From Curtobacterium citreum (GTDB taxonomy: Bacteria > Actinomycetota > Actinomycetes > Actinomycetales > Microbacteriaceae): a DNA stretch of 64,000 nucleotides. How positions within the stretch are numbered: position 1 is the first letter of the stretch; each line of letters opens with the position of its first letter. The notes below the pieces were generated by a model. It was given only the letters and a program-made list of their open reading frames with translations, did not search any database and was not told the DNA's origin. Position numbers and translations under genes: made by a program. Positions 9,498 through 17,683 of this stretch are shown here, one piece after another. The DNA lies in NCBI RefSeq assembly GCF_006715175.1, contig NZ_VFMQ01000001.1, positions 1,674,001 to 1,738,000 of the forward strand. Direction: 5' to 3'.

Positions 9498-10430
9498 ATG
9501 ATCGCGGTGAACGGCCCGGCGGTCGTCGCAGACGACGTCTCGATCGAGTACCGGGGGGCTCGCGGCGCAGCCGCGATCCGGGCCGTCGACGGGGTGAGCC
9601 TGACCGTCCGACAGGGGGAGATCCTCGCCGTGCTCGGCGAGTCCGGCTCGGGCAAGTCCACGTTCGCCGCGGCGATCGCCGGCCAGCTCGGCGCGACCGG
9701 CGAGGGCGAGGGGGCGCACCGACGGCACATCACCGGTGGCGAGCTCACCGTGCTCGGGCAGAAGGTGCGCGGGCTCCGACCGACGTCGCGCAAGGCCGCC
9801 CGGCTGACCGGTCGGATCGGGTACCTGCCGCAGGACGGCGCCGACCGGCTGAGCCCGGACCTGACCGTCGGCGAGGCGATCGCCGAACCGATCTACGTGC
9901 GCGACCGTCGCTTCGACCGGAAGGAGGCCGGGCTCATCGTGGCCCGCCTGGTCGACGCCGTGCACCTGCCGCTCGGCGTCATGCGACTGAACACCTGGGA
10001 GCTCTCGAGCGGCCAGCGGCAGCGCGTCGCCCTCGCCCGTGCGCTCGTCCTCGAGCCGCAGCTCCTCGTCGCCGACGAGCCGGCCCGCGGTGTCGACGTG
10101 CTCGTGCGGCAGTCCGTGCTCGAGGCACTCACGAACCTGCAGCGGGGCCGGCAGTTCTCCGCCGTGGTCGTCTCGAGCGACCTCCGCGAGGCCCGTGCCC
10201 TGGCCGACCGCGTCGCCGTGATGGCCGACGGCCGTGTGGTCGGGCTCGGCACCTTCGACGAGGTCCTCGACAACCCCGTCGACCCGTACGTCAAGACCCT
10301 GGCGGCGACGGCGTCCCGGCCGGTCAAGCGCCGACCCGCCACCGCTTCCGGGGCACGGTCCGCCGTACCCCGTCGGCCCGTCGCCGCGGCCGGCACCGGC
10401 CCTCGCGCCGAACGACAGGAGCACGCATGA
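9498..10430 (+). CDS. Third peptide-type ABC ATPase subunit
   Basis: 310-aa single-domain ABC ATPase of the oligopeptide type. It shows Walker A GESGSGKST, signature LSSGQRQR and Walker B LLVADEPARGVD, where the family norm is EPTSALD. The switch position reads VSSDLRE, so the usual His of the H-loop is replaced by Ser. It ends with a low-complexity tail of about 40 residues rich in Pro, Arg and Ala. The fused ATPase upstream already supplies two domains, so this is an extra subunit. It overlaps the next gene by 4 nt. The altered Walker B neighbour and missing switch His suggest weak or regulatory ATPase activity (inference). Confidence 0.85.
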   Translation: MIAVNGPAVVADDVSIEYRGARGAAAIRAVDGVSLTVRQGEILAVLGESGSGKSTFAAAIAGQLGATGEGEGAHRRHITGGELTVLGQKVRGLRPTSRKAARLTGRIGYLPQDGADRLSPDLTVGEAIAEPIYVRDRRFDRKEAGLIVARLVDAVHLPLGVMRLNTWELSSGQRQRVALARALVLEPQLLVADEPARGVDVLVRQSVLEALTNLQRGRQFSAVVVSSDLREARALADRVAVMADGRVVGLGTFDEVLDNPVDPYVKTLAATASRPVKRRPATASGARSAVPRRPVAAAGTGPRAERQEHA

Positions 10431-11440
10431 CGACCACCACCGGGACCCCCACCCGCGGCCACCGTGCCGTCGTGACCGACGCCGGCGCACCGCTCCCGGT
10501 GGCGCCGCCCACCGCCGGACCGGTCGCGATCCTGCCGTCTCCGGCCGACCTGCACGTCGCAGCGGTCACCGACGCCGGCGGGACGGTCGCGCCGCTCGAC
10601 GAGGACACCCGCGCGGTCGTCTGGCTCGACGCGCGCGACCCCGACGGGCTCGCCGCGGCGCTCGACCGGGCGCCGGGCGTCGGGTGGGTGCAGCTGCCGT
10701 TCGCGGGGGTGGACGCGTTCGCCCACCTCATCGAGGAGCACGGGGACCGGGTGCTCTTCACCTCGGCCAAGGGCGCGTACGCCGAACCGGTCGCCGAGCA
10801 CGCCCTGGCCCTGACGCTCGCGACGCTGCGGGTCCTGCCGAAGCGTGCGCGGGCGACCTCGTGGGCGACCGAGCCCGAGGGCGTCTCGCTGTACGGCCGG
10901 AACGTCGTGGTCATCGGCGCCGGGGGCATCGCGCTCGAGTACATCCGACTGCTCGCACCGTTCGAGGTGTCGGTGACCGTGGTGCGGCGCTCGAGCGACC
11001 CCGTCCCGGGCGCCGACCGCACCGTCACGACCGACGAGCTCGACGCCGTGCTGCCGGACGCCGACGTCGTGATGGTCGCCGCGGCGATGACGAGCGGCAC
11101 CGCGAAGCTCCTCGGGGCACCGCAGTTCGTCCGCATGAAGCCGAGCGCCCGGATCGTGAACATCGCCCGCGGCGGTCTGGTCGACACCGACGCCCTGGTG
11201 GCCGCGCTGCACGACGGCGAGGTCGCCGGCGCCGGGCTGGACGTCACGGATCCCGAGCCGCTGCCGGACGGACACCCGCTGTGGACCACACCCGGGGTCG
11301 TCATCACGCCGCACCAGGCGGACACGCCGAAGATGGTGGCGCCGCTCCTCGCCGAGCGGGTCCGGACGAACACGACCGCGTTCCTGGGCGGTGCGGGCGA
11401 GGGGTTCGTCGGGGTGGTCGACCCCGCCGCCGGGTACTGA
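10427..11440 (+). CDS. D-isomer-specific 2-hydroxyacid dehydrogenase family protein
   Basis: 337-aa NAD(P)-dependent oxidoreductase. It has the nucleotide-binding motif VVIGAGGIALEYIRLL, where the canonical GxGxxG is slightly altered. It also has the catalytic-region RIVNIARGGLVDTDAL with the conserved Arg, and a C-terminal HQADTPKM in place of the usual catalytic H-x-x-G/A-x-x-T. ATG 10427 overlaps the third ATPase stop by 4 nt, so the two are co-translated. The substrate is unknown. Its position suggests it acts on something imported by this transporter, such as a D-2-hydroxy or 2-keto acid (inference). Confidence 0.85.
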   Translation: MTTTTGTPTRGHRAVVTDAGAPLPVAPPTAGPVAILPSPADLHVAAVTDAGGTVAPLDEDTRAVVWLDARDPDGLAAALDRAPGVGWVQLPFAGVDAFAHLIEEHGDRVLFTSAKGAYAEPVAEHALALTLATLRVLPKRARATSWATEPEGVSLYGRNVVVIGAGGIALEYIRLLAPFEVSVTVVRRSSDPVPGADRTVTTDELDAVLPDADVVMVAAAMTSGTAKLLGAPQFVRMKPSARIVNIARGGLVDTDALVAALHDGEVAGAGLDVTDPEPLPDGHPLWTTPGVVITPHQADTPKMVAPLLAERVRTNTTAFLGGAGEGFVGVVDPAAGY

Positions 11441-11568
11441 CCGCGCGCGGACGTCGCGGGTTCCGGAGGCGGCGCGCCCGGGATGCGCGGCGGATGCGCG
11501 GAGCGGGCGCCGCGTCCTGCTATGCTGGTACCCGTTGTTCGCAGGGGGTTCACCTCAGCGGGCAGTGA

Positions 11569-11641
11569 TCCTCGATAGCTCAATTGGCAGAGCAGCCGGC
11601 TGTTAACCGGCAGGTTGTTGGTTCGAGTCCAACTCGGGGAG
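11569..11641 (+). tRNA. tRNA-Asn (GTT)
   Basis: A 73-nt cloverleaf. Acceptor TCCTCGA pairs with TCGGGGA, the anticodon stem GCCGG/CCGGC encloses loop CTGTTAA with anticodon GTT at 11602-11604, and the T-loop is TTCGAGT. No CCA is encoded. Confidence 0.97.
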
Positions 11642-11647
11642 CAGGCA

Positions 11648-11673
11648 GGCCCTCACCGTTCGCGGTGGGGGCC
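11648..11673 (+). terminator. Terminator of tRNA-Asn with UUCG tetraloop
   Basis: An 11-bp stem (GGCCCTCACCG paired with CGGTGGGGGCC, one G-U) closes a TTCG tetraloop 6 nt after the tRNA and is followed by TTCT. This is a textbook intrinsic terminator for a high-GC genome. Confidence 0.85.
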
Positions 11674-11942
11674 TTCTCGCGTTCCGGGGTGAGGTTCGCG
11701 TGCGTGGTTCGGGTGCGCGAGGTCCGGGCGCGGGCCGCGCGGGCCGCGCGCGGGATGGTCGCCCGGACCGCGTGCGCCGAGTCCCGCGCTTGCGGGCGAG
11801 ACGCGCGTTGCGCGCCGCGAGTCTTGTCCACCGGGCCGAGTCTCGGGCCGCCGGCCGGGGCGGGCTGGGTCTCGGGGCCGCTGGCCGTGGCGGGTCGGCC
11901 TGCCAGCGCCGGGTTCGCAGGTCGCGCCCGGACGGAAGCTGT
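11674..11942. other. Gene-free stretch after tRNA-Asn
   Basis: About 270 nt with no supported gene. It contains CCGAGTCTCGG (11836-11846) and degenerate relatives of it. Similar 11-mers occur after tRNA-Val (40664 and 40723). Confidence 0.5.
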
Positions 11943-11954
11943 TAGCGTTCACAG
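11943..11954 (+). promoter_or_regulatory. -10 element of a leaderless promoter
   Basis: TAGCGT (11943-11948) is followed by 6 nt and then the GTG start of the lipoprotein gene. Confidence 0.55.
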
Positions 11955-12443
11955 GTGATCACCCTGCGCCGCGCCCTCGCCACGACGGTCGTCGTCGCCG
12001 CGGCGCTCGGGCTGGCGGGGTGCACGGCCGGGGTGGAGCCCGAGCTGGACGGCTCGGTCGACGCCACCTCCGGGGCCGAGGTCGCCGCGTCCGGCAGCGC
12101 GCCGATCGTGTTCGCGTTCGTGTGCCGCACGGGGCAGGGCGACGCGACGGAGACCTACACGACCTACGCGGCCGCGTGGGAGGCAGACCGGACGGACTGC
12201 ACGGCGAAGTCGATCACCGGGACCGAGATGTCCGCGCAGCAGCAGGCGGCGGTCCGCGCAGCGGACGACGCCGTCGACCTGCGCGACCTCGCGGCGACCT
12301 GCGCGGAGCGCGGGGTCGCACCGTGGACTTCCGCCGTCGAGACGGACGACCAGGCGCGCGTGGCGGCCGGACTCCTCGAGTACTGCCCCGGCCACCCGGA
12401 GCGGGACCGCCTGCAGGAGGCGCTGCTCGCCCACCGGGGGTGA
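11955..12443 (+). CDS. Putative lipoprotein of unknown function
   Basis: 162 aa. A short basic N-terminus (MITLRRAL), a hydrophobic core and the lipobox GLAGC near residue 23 predict lipid anchoring outside the membrane. The mature part has four more Cys residues (FVCRTGQ, DRTDC, LAATCAERG, LEYC) that could form two disulphides. I recognise no domain. The GTG start is placed by the TAGCGT element 6 nt upstream. It converges with the deformylase gene. Confidence 0.8.
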   Translation: MITLRRALATTVVVAAALGLAGCTAGVEPELDGSVDATSGAEVAASGSAPIVFAFVCRTGQGDATETYTTYAAAWEADRTDCTAKSITGTEMSAQQQAAVRAADDAVDLRDLAATCAERGVAPWTSAVETDDQARVAAGLLEYCPGHPERDRLQEALLAHRG

Positions 12444-12498
12444 CCCGCGCCTCCTGGCCGGTCCGTGAGCGCGCCGGTCCGCACCTGACCGCGCCGCG

Positions 12499-13074
12499 TC
12501 AGCCCTCGGGGTGGTCGCGGCCGGGGAGCCAGGACTTGCCGGGGCCGCCCCAGCTGTTCTTGCGGACGGCCTTCGCCGCCTGCTTGGCGTAGGGGTGCCC
12601 GAGGCGATCGGCGTACAGGTAGCCGTCGAGGTGGTCGTACTCGTGCTGGAAGATCCGGGCGAGCCAGCCGTGGGCCTCGACCTCGAACGGGGTGCCCTCG
12701 GCGTCGACGGCGCGGAGCAGGACCCCCTCGGCGCGGCGCAGCGGGAAGCGTTCGCCCGGGATCGAGAGGCAGCCCTCGGACTCGTCGTCCTCGTCGAGTT
12801 CCTCCACAGCCTCGGGCACGAGCGGGCTCGTCCACAGCACGGGGTTCACCGCGACGCCGCGGTGCAGGACCTCATCATCATCGGTCCATGCGTACACGAA
12901 GAGCCGCTTCCCGACGCCGACCTGCGGGCCGGCCAGGCCCACCCCCGGGGCCAGGTCCATGGTCTCGAACATGTCGTCGACCAGGGTGCGCAGGTCGTCG
13001 TCGAAGACGGTGACCTCGGCTGCGCGCTCGTGCAGGACGGGTTCGCCGGTGATGCGGATGGGGAGAACGGCCAT
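12499..13074 (-). CDS. def: Peptide deformylase
   Basis: Removes the formyl group from nascent polypeptides. 191 aa with all three family motifs in order: GVGLAGPQVG, EGCLSIPG (metal-binding Cys) and QHEYDHLDG (HExxH, metal-binding His residues and catalytic Glu). It carries an acidic insertion (EAVEELDEDDESEGC) before motif 2, often seen in actinobacterial type enzymes. It diverges from the DMT-like gene; the start codons are 40 nt apart. Confidence 0.97.
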   Translation of the reverse strand: MAVLPIRITGEPVLHERAAEVTVFDDDLRTLVDDMFETMDLAPGVGLAGPQVGVGKRLFVYAWTDDDEVLHRGVAVNPVLWTSPLVPEAVEELDEDDESEGCLSIPGERFPLRRAEGVLLRAVDAEGTPFEVEAHGWLARIFQHEYDHLDGYLYADRLGHPYAKQAAKAVRKNSWGGPGKSWLPGRDHPEG

Positions 13075-13101
13075 TCACCCAGGTTATCCGGCGGTGACCG
13101 G

Positions 13102-13113
13102 TAGCCTCATCGC
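13102..13113 (+). promoter_or_regulatory. -10 element of a leaderless promoter
   Basis: TAGCCT (13102-13107) then 6 nt then GTG 13114, the same geometry as dnaG and the 11955 and 41307 genes. It lies inside the short divergent gap with def. Confidence 0.6.
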
Positions 13114-14025
13114 GTGACGACGGACCTCCCGATCCCGGATGCGGTGAACCTGACACCCTTCCAGGCCCTGATGATCCCCGTCGCCCTCGTCGGTGCGGTC
13201 TTCCTGTCGCTCGGCGCGCAGTTCCAGAGCCGCGGAGTCCAGCGGGTCGAGGCCAAGCTCGGCCGGCAGTCCGAGGGGCTCTCGGTCCGGCACGTGCTCG
13301 CGCTGCTCGGCAGCGGGTACTGGGTGCTCGGCACGCTCATGCTCGGGCTCGCGGTCGTCCTGCAGCTCTTCAGCATCACGAACGCGCCGCTCATCGTCGT
13401 GCAGCCGCTCGGGGCGGTGGCCCTCGTCATCACCACGTGGTTCTCGTCGCGGTCGAGCGGCCGGCCGCTCGGGCAGCAAGCCCGTCGCGCCGTCTGGACG
13501 TGCATCGTCGGCGTCGGGATCTTCGTCGCGATCGCAGCCTTCGTCGGTCGGGAGAGCGCGATCGACGCCGCCCAGCTGACGACGATCCTGCTCATCCTGG
13601 TCGTGGTGCTGGCGGTCGTGCTCGTCTCGTTCCGGTTCGCCGCGAAGCACCAGGTCGCGCTGTACTACATCGTCGCGGCGGGCGTCCTCTACGGCTTCGT
13701 CGCGACGCTCGCGAAGGTCGTGCTCAACCGGTTCGTCGCCGGCACGTTCGACTGGCTCACGGTGCTCGCGATCGTCGGGGTCGTCGTCGCGGCGGCGCTC
13801 GGCGGGTACTTCGTGCAGAACGCGTACTCGAGCGGGTCGGCCGACCTGGTCATCGCCGGGCTCACGGTGATCGACCCGATCGTGGCGGTCGGCATCGGTG
13901 TCCTGGTGCTCGGCGAGGCCGAGGGGGCGCCCTGGTTCGCCGTGCTCGGGTTCCTCGTCGCCGCGGTCGTGGCAATCACCGGGGTCTTCCTGCTCGCCAA
14001 GCACCACCCGGAGTCGCGGAGCTGA
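13114..14025 (+). CDS. DMT-type multi-helix membrane transporter-like protein
   Basis: 303 aa with about nine hydrophobic helices. Two similar halves (a GAVFLSLGAQFQSRG start and a LGGYFVQNAYSSGSADLVIAG second half) fit the drug/metabolite or EamA-like superfamily. Related actinobacterial proteins are annotated only as DMT family. No substrate can be inferred. The stop codon lies inside the first unit of a 23-bp tandem repeat. Confidence 0.75.
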   Translation: MTTDLPIPDAVNLTPFQALMIPVALVGAVFLSLGAQFQSRGVQRVEAKLGRQSEGLSVRHVLALLGSGYWVLGTLMLGLAVVLQLFSITNAPLIVVQPLGAVALVITTWFSSRSSGRPLGQQARRAVWTCIVGVGIFVAIAAFVGRESAIDAAQLTTILLILVVVLAVVLVSFRFAAKHQVALYYIVAAGVLYGFVATLAKVVLNRFVAGTFDWLTVLAIVGVVVAAALGGYFVQNAYSSGSADLVIAGLTVIDPIVAVGIGVLVLGEAEGAPWFAVLGFLVAAVVAITGVFLLAKHHPESRS

Positions 14026-14109
14026 CCAGCGGGGCTGTGCGGAGCTGACCGACGGCGCTGTGCGGAGCTGACCAGCGGCGCTGTGCGGAGCTGACCAGCG
14101 GCGCTGTGC
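14018..14109. repeat. 23-bp tandem repeat, four copies, overlapping a stop codon
   Basis: Four contiguous 23-bp units beginning GGAGCTGACC and ending GCTGTGC. Units 3 and 4 are identical; units 1 and 2 differ at one to three positions. Unit 1 contains the last codons and TGA of the upstream gene, so each unit repeats that gene terminus. No spacers, so not CRISPR. Confidence 0.9.
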
Positions 14110-14234
14110 TGCGCGCTGCCGCCTGCCCGCCTGACCGCCGCCCGGGTCCGCCGCGAGGCGGACGCGTCCCTCCGGGAGCGTGCGGTACCGTCGAGGACCG
14201 ACCAGCACCCGCCCACGAGAGGACGACGCCAGCC

Positions 14235-15446
14235 GTGTCAGAGGACGCCACCACCGCCACCGCCGAACCGACGGGTGCGACGGGCGGCTCCCGACCGCTC
14301 CGTGTCCTGATCGCCGCGGACACCTTCCCGCCGGACGTCAACGGCGCCGCCACGTTCGCCGAGCAGCTCGCCGTCGGCCTCGCCGAACGCGGGCACGAGG
14401 TCCACGTCGTCGCCCCGGCGTCGAGCGCCCACCACGGCACCTTCGACGAGGAGCACCGCGGCGTCACCCTCACGGTGCACCGGCTGAAGTCGTACAAGTG
14501 GCCGTGGCACGCGTGGCTCCGCTTCGTCTGGCCCTGGAGCGTCCGCAAGTGGACCGGCCCGATCCTCGACGCCGTGCAGCCGGACGTCGTGCACATCCAG
14601 TCCCACATCGTCATCGGGCGCGGGATCGTGCAGGAGGCCCACGAGCGCGGCATCCGCGTCGTCGGCACCAACCACTTCATGCCCGAGAACCTGCTCGAGT
14701 ACACGCCGTTCGGTCGGTTCACGCTGCCGATCGCGCTCAAGATCGCCTGGAACGACGCCGCCAAGACCTACCGGCTGGCCGACGCGATCACGACGCCGAC
14801 AGTGCTCGCCGCCGACTACCTGCGCAAGGCGATCGCCGGGCAGCAGGTCCTCGCGATCTCGTGCGGCATCGACGCCTCCCGCTACACCGCGCGACCGGGA
14901 CGACCGGCCACGAACGAGATCGTCTTCGTCGGCCGCGTCGCCCCCGAGAAGAACCTCGACGTCCTGGTACGGGCGCTCCCGCTCATCCCCGCCGAGCTGC
15001 AGGCCCACCTGACCATCGTCGGCGGCGGCGAGATGATCCCGAAGCTGACGGCGCTCGTGCACGAGCTCGGCCTCGACGACCGGGTGCGGTTCGCGGGCTT
15101 CGTCACGGACGAGGCGAAGCGGCAGGCCCTGACGAACGGCACCGTGTTCGCGATGCCGTCGACGGCCGAGCTGCAGAGCATCTCCTCGCTCGAGGCGATG
15201 GCCTCCGGGCTGCCCGTCGTGGCGGCCGACTCGATGGCGCTGCCGCACCTGATCGACGGCAACGGGTACCTCTTCACCCCGGGCGACGCCGCCGACCTCG
15301 CGGCGAAGCTCACGACGGTGCTGACCGCGTCGGACGAGGACTACACGACGATGCGCGAGCGCAGCCTGGCGATGATCGAGGCACACGACATCAACCGCAC
15401 GCTGTCGACGTTCGAGTCGCTGTATCGTGGGGAAGCGGTGGCCTGA
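14235..15446 (+). CDS. GT4-family glycosyltransferase (PimB/MgtA-like)
   Basis: 403-aa cytoplasmic-face glycosyltransferase with GT-B fold. The N-terminal domain starts RVLIAADTFPPDVNGAA and contains GHEVHVVAP. The C-terminal donor-binding domain has FVGRVAPEKNLDVLV and the E-x7-E type motif in TAELQSISSLEAMASGLPVV. This resembles actinobacterial alpha-mannosyltransferases acting on phosphatidylinositol mannosides or glycolipids, but the acceptor is not determined by sequence. GTG 14235 is chosen because GAGAGG lies upstream and earlier in-frame codons fall in non-coding repeats. Confidence 0.88.
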   Translation: MSEDATTATAEPTGATGGSRPLRVLIAADTFPPDVNGAATFAEQLAVGLAERGHEVHVVAPASSAHHGTFDEEHRGVTLTVHRLKSYKWPWHAWLRFVWPWSVRKWTGPILDAVQPDVVHIQSHIVIGRGIVQEAHERGIRVVGTNHFMPENLLEYTPFGRFTLPIALKIAWNDAAKTYRLADAITTPTVLAADYLRKAIAGQQVLAISCGIDASRYTARPGRPATNEIVFVGRVAPEKNLDVLVRALPLIPAELQAHLTIVGGGEMIPKLTALVHELGLDDRVRFAGFVTDEAKRQALTNGTVFAMPSTAELQSISSLEAMASGLPVVAADSMALPHLIDGNGYLFTPGDAADLAAKLTTVLTASDEDYTTMRERSLAMIEAHDINRTLSTFESLYRGEAVA

Positions 15447-15457
15447 ACGGCCTCCGA

Positions 15458-15532
15458 GGGGCGGTAGCCAAGCTGGTCAAGGCAGTCGGCTCATAACCGA
15501 ACGATCCGCGGGTTCAAGTCCCGCCCGCCCTA
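15458..15532 (+). tRNA. tRNA with CAT anticodon (elongator Met or Ile2)
   Basis: A 75-nt cloverleaf. Acceptor GGGGCGG pairs with CCGCCCT (first pair G-U), loop CTCATAA has anticodon CAT at 15492-15494, T-loop TTCAAGT, discriminator A. It is not the initiator, as the anticodon stem lacks the three consecutive G-C pairs. Elongator Met and lysidine-modified Ile2 share the CAT anticodon and I cannot separate them here. Confidence 0.9.
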
Positions 15533-15566
15533 CGCGAAACGCCCGAGGAAGGCTGACCCGTCTCCC

Positions 15567-16694
15567 ATGCAGTTCAAGCGCAAGCACGACGAGTCGGAGG
15601 AGCACGGCCCGACCCCGAACGTGACGTTCGAGACGACCCAGGCCGGCACCGGGGTCCGGGTCAACGCCTTCCGGATCGGCTTCACGGGGGCGCTCGGCGT
15701 CCTGATCGCCCTGCTCGTGGGCACGATCGTCAGCGAGCTGAGCACGGTCCTCGTCTACATCGGCGTCGCCCTGTTCCTGTCGCTCGGCATCGACCCGCTG
15801 GTGTCGTTCCTCGAGCGGTACATCCCGCGGTGGTCGGCGATCACGATCGTGGTCGTCGGGGTCCTCGCGGCCTTCGCCGGGGTCGTGTTCGCGGTCGTCC
15901 CGATCCTCATCCAGCAGGCGACGAACCTCATCCAGAACTTCCCTGAGATCGTGCAGGACATCTCGCGGCAGGAGTGGGTGCAGGACCTTTCGCAGCAGTT
16001 CGCGGGCTCGTTCGACATCAACCACGCGCTGCAGTCGTTGCAGTCCTTCGTCGAGGACCCGGGCAACCTGCTCAGCCTGGGCGGCGGCATCCTGGCGGTC
16101 GGCGGCGGGATCCTCTCCGGCCTGACCGGCGCCGTGATCGTCATCATCCTGATGCTGTACTTCCTGGCGTCGATGCGCGGCCTCAAGTCGATGGCGTACC
16201 GGTTCGTCCCGGCCACCCGGCGCGAGAACTTCATCGACGTCAGCGAGCAGATCACCCAGGCGGTCGGTCGTTACGTCGTCGGGCAGATCAGCCAAGCGCT
16301 CATCAACGGCATCCTCAGCCTCGTGTTCCTGCTCATCATCGGGGCGCCGCTGCCGGTGCTCCTGGCGACCTTCGCGTTCCTCGGGTCGCTCATCCCGCTC
16401 GTCGGCACGCTGGCCGCAGCGATCATCATCTCGCTGCTGTGCCTGTTCGCCTCGCCCGCGACCGCACTGGCCGCGGCGATCTACTACCTCGTCTACATGC
16501 AGGTCGAGGCCTACCTCATCTCGCCGCGCATCATGTCCCGTGCGGTGCAGGTCCCCGGCGCCCTCGTGGTGATCGCGGCGGTGGCCGGCGGCACGATCGG
16601 CGGAGTCCTCGGCGCGCTCGTGGCCGTGCCGTTCGCCGCCTCGGTGATCATCATCGTCCAGAAGGTCATCTACCCCCGCCAGGAGCAGTCGTGA
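15567..16694 (+). CDS. AI-2E family transporter (PerM-like permease)
   Basis: 375 aa with seven to eight membrane helices and the family's large amphipathic middle part (residues about 95-190). Conserved marks are LGIDPLVSFLERYIPRW early, GQISQALINGILS and the final ISPRIMSRAVQVPGALVVIAAVAGG segment. The family includes AI-2 exporters and Na+/H+ antiporters, so the substrate is open. The 3' end overlaps the DUF1684 gene (GTGA). Confidence 0.9.
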   Translation: MQFKRKHDESEEHGPTPNVTFETTQAGTGVRVNAFRIGFTGALGVLIALLVGTIVSELSTVLVYIGVALFLSLGIDPLVSFLERYIPRWSAITIVVVGVLAAFAGVVFAVVPILIQQATNLIQNFPEIVQDISRQEWVQDLSQQFAGSFDINHALQSLQSFVEDPGNLLSLGGGILAVGGGILSGLTGAVIVIILMLYFLASMRGLKSMAYRFVPATRRENFIDVSEQITQAVGRYVVGQISQALINGILSLVFLLIIGAPLPVLLATFAFLGSLIPLVGTLAAAIIISLLCLFASPATALAAAIYYLVYMQVEAYLISPRIMSRAVQVPGALVVIAAVAGGTIGGVLGALVAVPFAASVIIIVQKVIYPRQEQS

Positions 16695-17524
16695 CCGAGC
16701 CGTCCCTGGCGGACCACGTCGCCGAGCGCGACCACTGGGCCCGCAGCGCGCGGGGACCGCTCGCGCTGGTGACGACGCAGCTCGTCGAACAGCCCCAGCC
16801 GGTCTGGCCTGTGCCGGGGCGGTGGGCGCCGGCACCCGGCGGACTGACGGTCACGGCCGAGGCTGCGGACGGCATCGTCGTCGACGGGTTCCCGGTCGAC
16901 GGGGCGGTGCTCGTCGCCGGCGACCAGGCGGTCGTCCCCTCGACGGTCGCCTTCGCGGACGGCACGGCCGCCACGGTGCACGGTCACACGCTGCGGGTGT
17001 GGGACCCGGCGAGCGACGCGGTCACCCGTTTCGCGACGATCGCGCGCTTCGACGCGTCGCCGTCGCACGTCACCTCCGGCAGGTTCCGGGCGACCACCGG
17101 CCAGGAGGATCGTGGCAGCGTCGTCGACGCCGCCGGCGATCCGCTCGTGGTCGCCGGCACCGTCTCGACCGAGGTCGACGGCGCCCCCCTGGAGCTCCTG
17201 GCGGTGCGTTCCGCGGTCCACCACGGTGTCGCCCGCCTGCAGCTCATCGTGCAGGACGCCACGAGCGCCCTGCCCGAGGACGACCCCGGCAGCTCGTACT
17301 CGATGGGCCGCTTCCTGTACCTCGACGACCCCGGCGCCGATGCCCTCGCCGCCGACGACTCCGGTGCCGAGGTGCTGCTCGACTGGGACCGCCTCGTCCT
17401 GCCGCCGTGCGCGTTCTCGTTCCAGTTCGCCTGCCCGATCCCACCCGAGCAGAACCGGATCCCGGTCCCGCTCCGCGCGGGGGAGCGCCACCCGGTCGAC
17501 GCAACCGGAGCCGTCATGCACTGA
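16691..17524 (+). CDS. DUF1684 family protein
   Basis: 277 aa, soluble, no signal peptide. The DUF1684 C-terminus is recognisable: LDWDRLVLPPCAFSFQFACP followed by IPPEQNRIPVPLRAGE. Function is unknown. GTG 16691 overlaps the permease stop by 4 nt, so the two are coupled. Downstream is a 159-nt gap holding the promoter of the DUF3145 gene. Confidence 0.88.
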   Translation: MTEPSLADHVAERDHWARSARGPLALVTTQLVEQPQPVWPVPGRWAPAPGGLTVTAEAADGIVVDGFPVDGAVLVAGDQAVVPSTVAFADGTAATVHGHTLRVWDPASDAVTRFATIARFDASPSHVTSGRFRATTGQEDRGSVVDAAGDPLVVAGTVSTEVDGAPLELLAVRSAVHHGVARLQLIVQDATSALPEDDPGSSYSMGRFLYLDDPGADALAADDSGAEVLLDWDRLVLPPCAFSFQFACPIPPEQNRIPVPLRAGERHPVDATGAVMH

Positions 17525-17574
17525 CGTCGCCGCGATCCGTGCGGCCCGGGTGTGGCGTTCGCAGCCGGTGACAT

Positions 17575-17580
17575 GCATAA
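17575..17580 (+). promoter_or_regulatory. Candidate -10 hexamer of the DUF3145 gene
   Basis: CATAAT is one of very few AT-rich hexamers in the 159-nt gap and lies about 100 nt before the gene. No clear -35 partner is visible. Confidence 0.35.
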
Positions 17581-17683
17581 TGGGCGTGTCCGCAAGGACA
17601 TCACAATCGGATACCGATGTCCCGTTCCGGGACTCCGCACCACAGGTCGATGGGGAAGTCGCACCTGACGAAGCGGAGGAATC

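Noticed and set aside
11569..15532. Integration of a genomic island at tRNA-Asn or the CAT tRNA
   Set aside because: No integrase gene and no repeated tRNA 3' end in the flanks; neighbours are ordinary chromosomal genes.
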